Source of the DNA: Persicitalea sp963803495
GTDB taxonomy: Bacteria; Bacteroidota; Bacteroidia; Cytophagales; Spirosomataceae
Reading direction: 5' to 3'
Length of the DNA: 64,000 nt
NCBI GenBank assembly: GCA_963803495.1
Contig: CAWDMP010000002.1
Location: 1,054,001-1,118,000, forward strand
The stretch's first letter is position 1, and each line of letters opens with the position of its first letter. Under the pieces are notes generated by a model, which worked only from the letters and a program-made list of their open reading frames with translations, had not been told where the DNA came from and did no database searches. A program made the position numbers and the translations under genes. This document shows positions 54,895 to 63,958 of this stretch, piece after piece.

Positions 54895-55021
54895 TTACAA
54901 ATCCGGGCAGCGCACTCTCTTGCGCACCTTGCCGAGGTGAGTCAGAGTAAGGACGTAGCGTACCTTGATGTTTAAACAAATGTAATCTTGATGGGAGCCT
55001 TGGTAGCGACCGTTTCAGTAC
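54895..55021 (-). pseudogene. C-terminal fragment of a DUF6089-type protein
   Basis: Leftward the frame reads GRYQGSHQDYICLNIKVRY and LTLTHLGKVRKRVRCPDL, then a stop at 54895. The end matches the tail of the DUF6089 gene at 58098-58948 (IKANYIS, HFGKMKRKIRCPDL), with 16 identical bases at the end and roughly 60-65 percent identity elsewhere. Nothing of the rest remains, so it is an older, truncated copy. It flanks iorAB on the other side from the full gene. Confidence 0.55.
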
Positions 55022-55174
55022 CTGCGGAATATGTGGATCACGGATTATTCTACCAATATTGCTGATCCGGGCGCACCGATCACCTACGTGACGTTGCATC
55101 CGCTGGTGAGCGTGGTGGATTTGTCGAAGGCCAGCCCCCAGGCCAGCGAGTACAGGCTTTTGCACGACGATTGA
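55007..55174 (+). pseudogene. Unidentified gene remnant
   Basis: A rightward frame without an ATG in a good place reads RPFQYLRNMWITDYSTNIA and PITYVTLHPLVSVVDLSKAS, then ends RLLHDD-stop at 55174. Protein-like composition suggests the tail of a larger gene, but I do not recognise it. The rest of 54799-55241 is not coding as far as I can see. A frame at 54991 is interrupted by TAG. Confidence 0.3.
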
Positions 55175-55241
55175 CCTTTCAAACTTTTTCCGTATTTTAC
55201 GTCATCCAACAATTTGTAAAGCTAATCGCTAACAGCTACTT

Positions 55242-55697
55242 ATGGCAAAATATAATCTGAAAATCAACGGAAAAACGCGCCCGGTCGAGGTCGATCCGGC
55301 CACGCCTCTGCTGTGGGTGCTGCGCGACCACCTCGACCTGCCCGGTACCAAGTACGGCTGCGGCATCGCCCAGTGCGGGGCCTGCAAAGTACACCTGAAC
55401 GGCGTCGCGGTTCCTTCCTGCCAGTTACCCGTTTCGGCAGTGGGTACCCAGGCCATTACCACCATTGAAGGGCTTTCCGAAAAAGGCGACCATCCGGTGC
55501 AGCAGGCCTGGCTCGAACACGATGTGGCCCAGTGCGGCTACTGCCAGGCTGGCCAGATCATGGCGGCAGCGGCCTTGCTGAAAACCAGCCCCAACCCCAG
55601 CGATGAGGAAATCGAAGCGGGTATGAATGGCAACATCTGCCGTTGCGGCACGTATCTGCGCATCAAGGCGGCGATCAAAACGGCGGCGAATAAATAA
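55242..55697 (+). CDS. iorA: Molybdenum hydroxylase iron-sulfur subunit (isoquinoline 1-oxidoreductase alpha-like)
   Basis: 151 residues with two 2Fe-2S centres: plant-type C40, C45, C48, C60 (YGCGIAQCGACKVHLNG) and the second C98, C101, C133, C135 (AQCGYCQAGQIM, NICRCGTYLR). These pass electrons from the molybdenum site to an acceptor. There is no FAD subunit next to it, as usual for the isoquinoline-1-oxidoreductase/aldehyde dehydrogenase type. The catalytic subunit gene follows after a 110-base spacer filled by a repeat hairpin. Expression by Tat co-export with the large subunit is likely. Confidence 0.9.
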   Translation: MAKYNLKINGKTRPVEVDPATPLLWVLRDHLDLPGTKYGCGIAQCGACKVHLNGVAVPSCQLPVSAVGTQAITTIEGLSEKGDHPVQQAWLEHDVAQCGYCQAGQIMAAAALLKTSPNPSDEEIEAGMNGNICRCGTYLRIKAAIKTAANK

Positions 55698-55806
55698 AGG
55701 TGTTAGGTTGTTAGGTATTAGGTTGTTAGGTACTAAGACTTCATTGCCTAACAACGCCACGAAACACCTCGCTAACACCTAATAACCTAATACCTAAAAA
55801 CCTACA
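55698..55806. repeat. Inverted tandem-repeat hairpin between iorA and iorB
   Basis: The left arm (55698-55733) has GTTAGGTTGTTAGGTATTAG-type units, and the right arm (about 55765-55806) CTAACACCTAATAACCTAAT-type units. The unit is nearly the same as at 47341-47460 and 7181-7212. It splits an otherwise tight operon. Confidence 0.75.
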
Positions 55807-55807
55807 A

Positions 55808-58064
55808 ATGAAAAATACAAAAACAACCAATAGCCGCCGTAACTTCCTGAAATCTTCCGCGCTGGCGGGCGGCGGTTTGATGCTCAGTTTTAGCTGGCTT
55901 ACGAGTGCGAAGGCCGCCGAAAAAATACAAGAACTGAACTTGCCTGAGCAGTGGAGTGAGCTTACTGGCTACATTAAAATTACGCCGGACAATGTCGTCA
56001 AAGTACTTTGTCCTAACCCCGAATTCGGGCAGAATGTCATGACCTCGCTGCCGATGATCATCGCCGAGGAACTGGATGCGGATTGGAAAGACGTAGTGGT
56101 GGAAATGGGGCCGCACGACAACGTGAAGCTGGGCCCGCAGTTTACGGGTGGCAGCAATTCGGTCAGGATGTACTGGAAGCCGCTTCGGGAGGCCGGGGCG
56201 GCCGCCCGACAAATGCTGCGTCAGGCCGCCGCCGAAACGTGGTCGGTGCCCGTCGAGGAAATCACCACCAAAGACGGTGTACTCCTGCATCCCGATACCA
56301 TGAAAGCGGGCAAATACGGCGAATTCGCCGAAAAAGCGGCTAAGGTACCCATCCCTGACCCCAAGGGCATGAAGCTCAAAGAACCCGGTGATTTCAGCAT
56401 CGTTCGCCATTCCAAAAAGAATGTGGAAGGGATGAAAGTAGTGACCGGACAGCCGCTGTTCGGCCTGGATTACCGCGCCGACGGGATGCTGATTGCTATG
56501 ATTCAGCACCCGCCCGCTTTCGGCATGAAGCTGAAATCGTTCGACGCTTCGCAAACCCTCAAAATGCCGGGCATTAAAGACGTTTTTAGACTGAAATTGT
56601 ACGACGAAGGTTTCGAGCAGGGCGGTTTCGACACCCGCACGTTCAACGAGATGCTGGTCGTGGTGGGCAACACCACCTGGGAAGTAATGACCGCCCGCAA
56701 AAAGCTGGTGGCGCAGTGGGAGTCGGCCGGCGACACCATAGACATCATGATGGGCCGGGGCGGAAAAAGGGAGGTAGTCGTGCCGGGCGGACTGGAAAGC
56801 ACCAGTACGCAGCATGAAAAAATGCAGAAGTACGCCAGCGAATCCGCCCAGGAACTGAGAAGAGACGGCGACCCCGAAACGGCTTTCAAAGGAGCGGCTC
56901 AGGTCATCGAACGCACCTATAATGCCCCGTTTTTGGCCCACAACTGCATGGAGCCGATGAATTTCTTTGCCCATGTCATGGATGATAAAGCGGTAGTGGC
57001 GGGTCCTTTGCAGGCACCGGGCTGGTCGGAACCTACTTTGTCGAAGCTACTGAACCTTCCGGCCGACAAGATTGAAATCCAGATGACGCGCATGGGCGGC
57101 GGTTTCGGTCGCAGAGCCTACGCCCAGTACCTCTACGAAGCGGCGTTGATTTCCCAAAGGGTCAAAGCCCCGGTCAAGCTGATTTACTCCCGTGAGGATG
57201 ACATGACGTACGGAATCTACCGCCCCATGTACACGGCCACCTATCGCGCCGCGCTGGATGCCGACAAAAAGCTGATTGCCTTCCACGTGAATGGCGGCGG
57301 CATTCCCGAACATCCCGTCCATGCCAATCGCTTCCCGGCGGGGGCCGTGGACAACTATCTGGCCGAAGGCTGGGCCATTCCTTCCAACATTACCATCGGC
57401 GCGTTCCGCGCCCCCCGCTCCAACTTCAACGCCGCCGCCGAGCAGTCGTTCCTGGACGAGCTGGCCGAGGCGATGGGCAAAGACCCCATCGAGATGCGGC
57501 TGGAACTGTTGGAGCGAGCCACGAAAAATCCGGTGGGCAAAGACAACGACTACGACGCCGCCCGCTACGCGGGAGTATTGAAACTGGTTCGCGACAAGTC
57601 GAACTGGAACAAACCGGGCCAGGAAAAGTACAGCCGGGGCGTGGCGGCCTATTTCTGCCACAATTCCTACGCCGCCCACGTGGTGGACGTGGTCACCCGC
57701 GAGGCGAACGCCCTACGTGGAGCGGGTCACGAGTGCGGTAGATTGCGGGGTGGTTGTAAATCCCGACGCGGCCACCAACATGGTGCAGGGAGCGGTGGTC
57801 GATGGCATCGGCAATGCTTTCTACGGCGGTCTGACCCACAAAGACGGCGTCGTGCAGCAAACCAATTTCGACAAGTACCGCCTCATCCGCCACAGCGAAG
57901 CCCCCCGGCAGATCGACGTACATTTTGTCCAAAATGACATCGACCCCACCGGGCTGGGGGAGCCGCCCTTCCCGCCCGTGTTTGCGGCGGTGGCCAATGC
58001 GTTGTATAAAAATACGGGCAAGCGGCACTACAAGCAGCCTTTTACGACAGATCTGGTGGGATAG
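55808..58064 (+). CDS. iorB: Molybdenum hydroxylase large subunit (isoquinoline 1-oxidoreductase beta-like), one frameshift
   Basis: About 750 residues with a Tat signal (SRRNFLKSSALAGGGLMLSF). Molybdenum-cofactor segments are visible: PNPEFGQNVMTSLPMIIAEEL, THVMDDK-type region around NFFAHVMDD, RMGGGFGRRAYAQ, GAFRAPRSNFNAAAEQ and EQSFLDELAEAMGKDP. Near 57700 the frame breaks: GAGGCGAACGCCCTACG is about two bases short of the expected codons. The rest (VERVTSAVDCGVVVNPD, GLGEPPFPPVFAAVANAL with the catalytic Glu region) runs to 58064. It hydroxylates N-heterocycles or aldehydes in the periplasm, and the substrate is unknown. It converges with the DUF6089 gene. Confidence 0.85.
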
Positions 58065-58097
58065 GTCCGCCGCAGATCGAATAACACCTACACCCCC

Positions 58098-58948
58098 TCA
58101 CAAATCCGGGCAGCGTATTTTTCGCTTCATTTTGCCGAAGTGAGTGGAGGTCAGAGATGTAGTTTGCTTTGATGCTCAGGAAGATGTAGGAATCGTTTGT
58201 TTTGGGATTGGCCCTAATATCGCCGGGCGTGTGGGGTGGTTGGCCGATTTCGCTGCTTCGGTCGGAGAGGCGGCGGGCGAGGTCGCCGGGGAGTTGGTCG
58301 GGTTGCGGGTAGGTGGTGCTGGCGTCGTCGAGGTAGTCGGAGCTCAGGAAGTTGTTGCAAAGCTCGATGCCCGCGCTCCAGCGTTCGGTGAGCCTGACGT
58401 TGGCCCCGATACCCGCTACGATCAACAACGGGAACCGCGCGTACTTGATATTTTCGGTTCGTAGCGGCGGCAGGCTGTACCAGGCACCATCCGAGTTCAG
58501 CTTTTGGATTGAGGTAGGTAGTACCCAGGCCCGCAAACAGGTAGGGATTGACACGGGCTTTTTGAGAGAAAGAAAAAAGCTCGGCTTGCGCACCAAGGTA
58601 GAAATCAGGATTTCGGGTGCGGAAAGGAAAGATTGTTTCGAAAATTACGGGAGTACTGCTGATCGGCGCGAACTTGGTAGAAGCGAAGCTCACTCCGCAG
58701 ACTGAAATGCTCCGCCAGGCGGTACTGCGCGCCAAGCGCCAGGTTGGGACCGAGGCCTAGAGTGTTCGTAGTCGACACCGTCGATGAGGTCGCCCATGTA
58801 GTAGGCAACGCCTGTCCCACCGGTGAGGGTGACTATGCCCTGGGTCGGAAGGTTGTGCCCCAAGCCTTCGATCCGGTTCTGGGACCAGGATTTTGACCCA
58901 CACACGGGGCGAATAGTAGCGGCAGTAGTGGAAGACGATTCGATTCAT
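58098..58948 (-). pseudogene. DUF6089-type outer-membrane protein, at least five frameshifts
   Basis: Several frames join into one protein: a possible signal (NRLPLLPLLFAPCVG), LTGGTGVAYYMGDLIDGVD, TLGLGPNLALGAQYRLAEHF, SLRSELRFYQVRADQQYSRNF, FYLGAQAELFSFSQKARVNPYL (quoted in parts), a region with tyrosine and asparagine strands, and an end HFGKMKRKIRCPDL at 58098. The alternating strands fit an 8-12 stranded barrel as in DUF6089. Frame changes are spread through the gene (near 58170, 58400, 58600, 58720, 58880), again with family sequence kept on both sides. A probable outer-membrane protein of unknown role. A truncated relative lies at 54895. Confidence 0.6.
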
Positions 58949-58995
58949 AGGCGAGCAGACAGCTTGGTTTTTCAACGAAACCGACGGCAAATATC

Positions 58996-59010
58996 ATACG
59001 CCTGGCGTAT
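58996..59010. promoter_or_regulatory. Perfect palindrome upstream of the DUF6089 gene
   Basis: ATACGCC-T-GGCGTAT is a 7-base perfect inverted repeat 48 bases upstream of the putative start at 58948. It could bind a dimeric regulator. It also lies next to the terminator of the upstream gene. Confidence 0.4.
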
Positions 59011-59020
59011 AAAACGAAAA

Positions 59021-59041
59021 AAGCCGGAATAAATCCGGCTT
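59021..59041 (-). terminator. Rho-independent terminator of the nucleotidyltransferase gene
   Basis: AAGCCGGA (59021-59028) pairs with TCCGGCTT (59034-59041). Leftward it is followed by TTTTTCG. It lies 25 bases after the corrected stop at 59066, which supports that stop. Confidence 0.8.
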
Positions 59042-59065
59042 TATCGCTTAGGAATGAGATGACGG

Positions 59066-59369
59066 CTAGGCAATCTTCGATTCCATTTTTGATCACATCA
59101 CCCAAAAATACGGCATCGTCGAAGGCGCGCTCGATCAGGATGGGTTCGATGCGCTCGTCGACTTCCTTGCGCAACTGCCATAGCATCGGACTCACTGAGA
59201 AGTAGTCGCCCTTGATGCGATCGACCACCACGGCGACGTCGATTTTGCCCTCACCGGTGTAGGTTTCGCTGGCGCAGGCCCCGTAGAGATACACGCTCTC
59301 GAGCGGGAAGTGATCCTGCAACAGAAGCCGGTACGCTCTCACCTTATCGATCGCCTCTCCCCTATTCAT
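59066..59369 (-). CDS. Nucleotidyltransferase-fold protein with altered active site, one frameshift
   Basis: About 101 residues from the ATG at 59369. NRGEAIDKVRAYRLLLQDHFP is followed by VYLYGACASETYTGEGKIDVAVVVD, the MNT-type core, then YFSVSPMLWQLRKEVDERIEP and FDDAVFLGDVIKNGIE. The unshifted frame runs far past the terminator, but removing a base in GAAGATTGCC gives I-A-stop at 59066, in line with relatives. Active enzymes have G-S and D-x-D; here they are G-A and K-I-D, so transfer activity is doubtful. It may be a degenerate antitoxin-like or regulatory protein. No HEPN partner lies beside it. Confidence 0.65.
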
Positions 59370-59463
59370 TTTTAGGTTGTTAGGTTGCAGGTGTCTATAA
59401 GATCGGTTGCGCACATCGGTTAATTGTTATGTTCAATTATCTCATAATTCATCATCTCATCTC

Positions 59464-60162
59464 TCAATTACGACGTACCGAGCCCGCGCCCGAGCTGCTG
59501 GAACGTACTTGGTTCACTTTGCCCGAGTACCGGATGCTGCTGGCACCGCAGGCATCGGCCGTCAGGGCGTTGTCGGCCACGACGGAGGCGTTGCTGGCCC
59601 CGGAAGCGTCGATGTTGGCTTCCTTGACCGGAAAATCCTTGCCGTCGAAGGTAGATGCACCCGACATTTCGCCTTCAAGGCGGTCGGCGCTGCCGTTCAG
59701 CACGAGGCGGGAGGCGCCTGACAGATCCACGAATACTTTATCGGCCGTGAAGTCCATGTCGACGCGAGAGGCACCGGACACGTCGATGTTCATGCCACGC
59801 CCGCCGCGGAAGCCGGATACTTTGGCGTTGCAGGCACCGGATAGATTGACGCCGTCGAGATTGGGCATTGTGATGTCGACCGATACGGCTTTGCGGTTTT
59901 TGGTCCAGGATTTGTTTTTGTACCCCATTCTGAAAGTACCTCGGCTTACATTGTATTCCAGGTCGTCGAGGTCGTCCTCACGACCCGTGACCGTCACACG
60001 GTAGTTGCTACCCCGTTCGACGTTGATTTTAAACGCACTGCCCAGTTCGAGCTTATTGAAGTCCGACACTTTCAGGGTCCGGGTGCGTTCGGGTCCGCGG
60101 TCTTGCGAAGCGCAGGAAGTTATGGTAAACAAGACCAGGCAAAAGGCAAGTAGTTGTTTCAT
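59464..60162 (-). CDS. DUF2807 (head GIN domain) lipoprotein
   Basis: 232 residues. Lipoprotein signal LAFCLVLFTITSC, then a right-handed beta-helix-like repeat of the DUF2807/GIN family: LSGACNAKVSGF, VSGASRVDMDF, LSGASRLVLNGSA, MSGASTFDGKDF, ASGASNASVVADNA, each about 20-23 residues with the S-G-A-S/C turn. The family is surface or periplasmic and has no known enzyme role. The frame is intact. A paralogous module lies just upstream at the end of the PspC gene. Confidence 0.87.
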   Translation of the reverse strand: MKQLLAFCLVLFTITSCASQDRGPERTRTLKVSDFNKLELGSAFKINVERGSNYRVTVTGREDDLDDLEYNVSRGTFRMGYKNKSWTKNRKAVSVDITMPNLDGVNLSGACNAKVSGFRGGRGMNIDVSGASRVDMDFTADKVFVDLSGASRLVLNGSADRLEGEMSGASTFDGKDFPVKEANIDASGASNASVVADNALTADACGASSIRYSGKVNQVRSSSSGAGSVRRN

Positions 60163-60264
60163 GGGACTGATTAGTTTTGGTTTGAATACTAAGTTTAGAT
60201 ATTAAATAAGGTGGCATCTAAGGGATGCAGATGGCAACCGAAATGTTGCATCGCGCCCAAATTT

Positions 60265-60950
60265 TTATTGCTTCGATTCGATTTTGCTGGCTCCAATGGT
60301 CACCTTCCTGATCTTGGGTACCTTGCCAAACTCGGCTTGACTGGCCCCGATGGCTTTCACGTCGGCTTCTTCAATTTCCATAGCTAAGGCATCGAGTTTG
60401 CAAGCTCCGGCCAGCGAAATATCCACATTGCGGGCGCGGCCTTTCAGCGTGGTTTTTGAAGCACCCGTGGCGTTGATAGCCAGGCGGTCGGCCCGTACGT
60501 CAATTTCCGACTCCACTGCTCCCGTCAGGTCCGCGTCTAGCCTACCCAGATTTTGGAAGCCCGATACACGGGCTTTACTGGCTCCCGAAAGCTGCAAACT
60601 TCTGAGATCGGGCATGGTGATCAGCAAGCCAATCCGCTTGTCTTTGGTACTAAAAAAGCTCCGAATGCTTCCTTTTTCTCGATTACCAGCGTGCCGTTGT
60701 CCACAGCCACCGTTATTTCGTCCATGTCTTCGCGTCTGCCATCGGCTGACACGCGAATCGATCACCCTGCCGGATTTCGATGGCGTAGGCTCCGCCGATC
60801 TCTATTTTTCTAAAATCGGCCACGCTGTACTCTTTCGACAAAGTCGCCGCGCTCTCCCAATGACAACGAACTACCGCTGTTCCCCTCATCGTAGCTCGAT
60901 TGTTCATCGTCGTACTCGCGATCGGTTTGGATTGCGTCGGTACTTCTCGG
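60265..60950 (-). pseudogene. Second DUF2807 module, broken; probably the C-terminal part of the PspC protein
   Basis: The frame to 60265 gives QLSGASKARVSGFQNLGRLD, NATGASKTTLKGRARNVDIS, KAIGASQAEFGKVPKIRKVT: GIN repeats. Upstream the sequence changes frame at about 60700-60740 and 60835 (EYSVADFRKIEIGGAYAIEI is clear in another frame) and about 60930. EYDDEQSSYDEGNSGSSLSL links it to the PspC frame, so the PspC protein and this module were probably one chain. A separate gene with a start at 60904 cannot be ruled out. Confidence 0.55.
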
Positions 60951-62817
60951 GCAGATTGAGGCACACCAGCCCCGAGTCGCGCTTGACGGCCCAGCGCAAT
61001 CGGGTCCAGTCCTCGCGGTCACCGTTGCGGTCCAGTTCGCGGTATTGCTCACGCACGTCCCAGTTTGATATTTTACGATAGAAGAAATTGCGCGTCATCA
61101 CGAACGGACGATCGTAGGGAATCAACAGCCGCAACCGTACTTCCTGATCACGAAACCGGCCACCGGCTGCCATGACCGGTACTTCGTCGAAGCGCAGCAC
61201 GGAGTCTTTTTGCACGATGCGGTAGCTGAGGTCCATGGCGTTGCGGCGGGCATCTTCCCGGGAGCGGCCCCGCGCCGAAGTTTCCTGCTCCACTTTGATG
61301 CTATCGCCCGAGTAGCCCTCGACTACCGCCCTGATGTTCCAATTGTTGTCGAAGTCACTCTCCTGATTATTATCGTAGTTTTCCAGCACGGGCGTGCCGA
61401 TGATGGCGTATTGTTTCGTCACTTCCACCTCGCCTCGGCGGGCAAAATTCTGCTGATAGGCGATGCCCGAAGTAGCCGCTCCAATGATGCCCACCACCCA
61501 CAGGCCAGCCAGCGTAAGCCACACCGTACTACCCGCCACGCGGCGGTTGGCCAGCAGCGTAAGCCCCAGCAGGAGCACCACTACGAAAGGTATTCCTACC
61601 AGCAGCGCGACGGAAAACAGCAGCGTCGAAGGGGCTTCGTTCAGCAGCAACATCGGCGGGATATTGCCGAAGGGCATCACCTCCCGCAGGCTCATCCCCA
61701 CGCTGCCCCCTACCACCAACCCGATCAGCGCGGCGGCACCAACGGCGACCAGTATGGCGCCCAGCAAGATGCGCAGTACCGGTCCGATGCCTTGCAAGAG
61801 CTTACCCAATCCACCGATGAGCACCGCAATCGCCCGGAACGGAAAGAGCAACAGCCGCGTCAACCCCGACTCGCCCGCGGGCGTTTCTTCCAGGTTCAAG
61901 CCCCGTTTGATGTTGCTTTCGATATTGGTAAGCGTGATGGGCTCGCCCTGCATTTCCATTTTCTCGGTGAGGGTTTTGGCCGAAGGCGAAATGATCCAGA
62001 GCACGATGTAGATCAGGAAACCGGTACCGAACAAAAAGACGGTAAGTACCCACAGGAATCGCACGACGCCCAGGTCCACCCCGAAATACGAGGCCACACC
62101 CGCCGCCACCCCACCCACCACTTTGCGGTCGGGATCGCGGTAGAACTTCTTGATGCTTTTGTCCTCTTCCAGCACGTCGGAGCCGGGGAAGGCGATCCAG
62201 CAAGCAATGTAAATTATTACCGACAGCCCGCTTAGCGAAACTGTAAAGTCGGGATCGCCACCGAACATCCCGCTGCCAATGGGAAAACCGGCCACCAGCA
62301 CCAAAAACGCTAGTCGCACCCAAAGCGGATCCACGGTGAAGTAGTGCGCGATACCGGAGGCCACGCCCCCGACCAGTTTGTGGCGCAAGTCGCGGTACAG
62401 GCGACGCGGCGCCGAAGGGGTACTTTCCGTATGGGGTGGAAAGGTTTCGGTCTTGGGGGGGGTGGTGTAAGGACGGTCGGGAGTGGTGGCTTCGGGGGCT
62501 CGTCCCGAAGCGGCGGCCAACGGTTCGGTGAGTAGGTCCTCGGCTTGCTCGATCGCTTCGAAGTCGGCTACGGTACCCATCGCGGCGATGAGTTCGTTCA
62601 CGTCGGTCAGCGAAATCACCTGCTTATTTTCGGTTTTTTGCTTGGCGATGAAGCGCTCGGCCACCCGGCCCTCGATGTCCGACAGGATTTCCTTGCTATC
62701 CTCGAAGGCCGAGAAATAGCGCTGCACCGAACTGAGGTAGTTTCTGAGCTTTTCGTAGCCATCTTCTTCGATGTGAAAGACGACGCCGCCGATGTTGATA
62801 CTGATGGTCTTTTTCAT
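60904..62817 (-). CDS. PspC-domain membrane protein
   Basis: 637 residues in this frame. Residues 1-100 are an unknown N-terminal domain (ISINIGGVVFHIEEDGYEKL, AERFIAKQKTENKQVISLTD). Then a proline-rich linker, and two PspC domains: RRLYRDLRHKLVGGVASGIAHYF near residue 140 and KFYRDPDRKVVGGVAAGVASYF near 225, each followed by a membrane segment. At least six further membrane segments follow (LLFPFRAIAVLIGGLGKLL, LLLGLTLLA). The C-terminal soluble part reaches ...NPNRS, where the frame shifts. PspC-type proteins respond to membrane stress. A PadR regulator lies 36 bases upstream. Confidence 0.87.
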   Translation of the reverse strand: MKKTISINIGGVVFHIEEDGYEKLRNYLSSVQRYFSAFEDSKEILSDIEGRVAERFIAKQKTENKQVISLTDVNELIAAMGTVADFEAIEQAEDLLTEPLAAASGRAPEATTPDRPYTTPPKTETFPPHTESTPSAPRRLYRDLRHKLVGGVASGIAHYFTVDPLWVRLAFLVLVAGFPIGSGMFGGDPDFTVSLSGLSVIIYIACWIAFPGSDVLEEDKSIKKFYRDPDRKVVGGVAAGVASYFGVDLGVVRFLWVLTVFLFGTGFLIYIVLWIISPSAKTLTEKMEMQGEPITLTNIESNIKRGLNLEETPAGESGLTRLLLFPFRAIAVLIGGLGKLLQGIGPVLRILLGAILVAVGAAALIGLVVGGSVGMSLREVMPFGNIPPMLLLNEAPSTLLFSVALLVGIPFVVVLLLGLTLLANRRVAGSTVWLTLAGLWVVGIIGAATSGIAYQQNFARRGEVEVTKQYAIIGTPVLENYDNNQESDFDNNWNIRAVVEGYSGDSIKVEQETSARGRSREDARRNAMDLSYRIVQKDSVLRFDEVPVMAAGGRFRDQEVRLRLLIPYDRPFVMTRNFFYRKISNWDVREQYRELDRNGDREDWTRLRWAVKRDSGLVCLNLPEKYRRNPNRSRVRR

Positions 62818-62853
62818 GGTAGTAGTTGATCGAATGTCTTACAATAGTTCAGG

Positions 62854-63213
62854 TCAGGATTTTTTGGACGCCTCGGCGGTGGCCTCGGTTTTCTTGATGA
62901 TCATCTTCACCGAATCGGCCAGGCCCAGCCAGGTACTCTGCATGGCTTCCAGAAACTGCCGCCCTTCGTCGGTGAGGATGTAGTACTTGCGGGGCGGGCC
63001 CGACGACGACTCCACCCATTTGTATTCGAGGAGTCCGGCGTTTTTAAGGCGGGTCAGCAGCGGATACAGGGTACCTTCCACCACCATGATGCGGGCCGAA
63101 GTAAGCTCGTCGAGCATATCGGAGGCGTACACCTCACCGCGCGAAATGACGTGCAGAATGCAGAATTCCAGTATTCCCTTCCGCATCTGCACCTGGGCGT
63201 TTTCAACTTTCAT
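62854..63213 (-). CDS. PadR-family transcriptional regulator
   Basis: 119 residues: a winged-helix DNA-binding domain (GILEFCILHVISRGEVYASDML, VVEGTLYPLLTRLKNAGLLEYKWV with the recognition and wing elements) and a short C-terminal helix (GRQFLEAMQSTWLGLADSVKMI) for dimer formation. PadR proteins usually repress a neighbouring gene and release on a small ligand. Here the PspC gene follows 36 bases later in the same direction, the common PadR-PspC arrangement in Bacteroidota, so autoregulation of the pair is likely. The frame is intact. Confidence 0.92.
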   Translation of the reverse strand: MKVENAQVQMRKGILEFCILHVISRGEVYASDMLDELTSARIMVVEGTLYPLLTRLKNAGLLEYKWVESSSGPPRKYYILTDEGRQFLEAMQSTWLGLADSVKMIIKKTEATAEASKKS

Positions 63214-63439
63214 ATTATTTCATGATTAGGTATGCTTGCGCACGGGGTTAATCCTACTTTATTATTTTTCAATGGCTAACAGATGCAAACGCATTTCTTC
63301 ACTTGTAACACGACAAAGGTATGGAAAGGTACTTTGCTATGCAAGGTACTTGGCGGCTTTGGTTTTGTCTTGAATGATGAATGGCACGAAAGCCGGGCCG
63401 AATGGTTATTTTTGCGGGACAGCCATTTGTTATGATCAG

Positions 63440-63958
63440 ATGAATTCAGCAAAAAGAAGCCCCAAAACCCTTTCCATCATCGCCGCGATGAGCGAAAATC
63501 ATTGCGTGGGACAAGACGGCCACCTCCCCTGGAAGCTTCCCGACGAGTGGAAGTACTTTAAGCTAACCACCGACGGCAAGCCCTTCCTGATTGGCCGCAA
63601 AAGCTACGATTCACCCGATGGGCTTTACTCCAGCTACCGCAATGTGGTCGTGAGTTCGCAGGAGGATCTTGCGCTCACCCACCTACCCGCTGAGCAAGCC
63701 GAAAGCCTCGACGAAGCCCTGGCTACGCTGGCAAACGAAGAGGAAGTTTTCGTGCTGGGCGGCGCGAGTATTTTCGAGGCCTTGCTGCCACGCGCCGACA
63801 AGCTATACCTTACGATCGTGCACACCAACGTGGAGGGCGACGCCTATTTTCCCGAAATTGACTGGGCGGAATGGCGGGAAGTGTATTCCGATCGGCACGA
63901 GGCGGACGAGCAACACGAATACGCCTTTTCGATGAAACGGTACACAAGAGCCTCGTAG
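63440..63958 (+). CDS. folA: Dihydrofolate reductase
   Basis: 172 residues from the ATG at 63440; an earlier in-frame ATG at 63374 is less likely because it adds residues before the family start. LSIIAAMSENHCVGQDGHLPWKLPDEWKYFK contains the substrate-binding Asp (LPDEW) and the Trp of the Met20 loop. FLIGRKSYDSPDG and VFVLGGASIFEALLPRADKLYLT are the NADPH-binding segments. It reduces dihydrofolate to tetrahydrofolate with NADPH. It is divergent from the PadR gene. Confidence 0.92.
   Translation: MNSAKRSPKTLSIIAAMSENHCVGQDGHLPWKLPDEWKYFKLTTDGKPFLIGRKSYDSPDGLYSSYRNVVVSSQEDLALTHLPAEQAESLDEALATLANEEEVFVLGGASIFEALLPRADKLYLTIVHTNVEGDAYFPEIDWAEWREVYSDRHEADEQHEYAFSMKRYTRAS

Noticed and set aside
55802..56974. 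Long leftward open frame of 390 codons opposite iorB
   Set aside because: It is the antisense shadow of a clear molybdenum hydroxylase. It has no family features and its length comes from codon bias.
61210..62235. Rightward open frame of 341 codons, rich in Gln, His and Arg
   Set aside because: It lies opposite the PspC gene and mirrors its membrane-segment codons. The His/Arg/Gln-rich make-up is typical of an antisense shadow.
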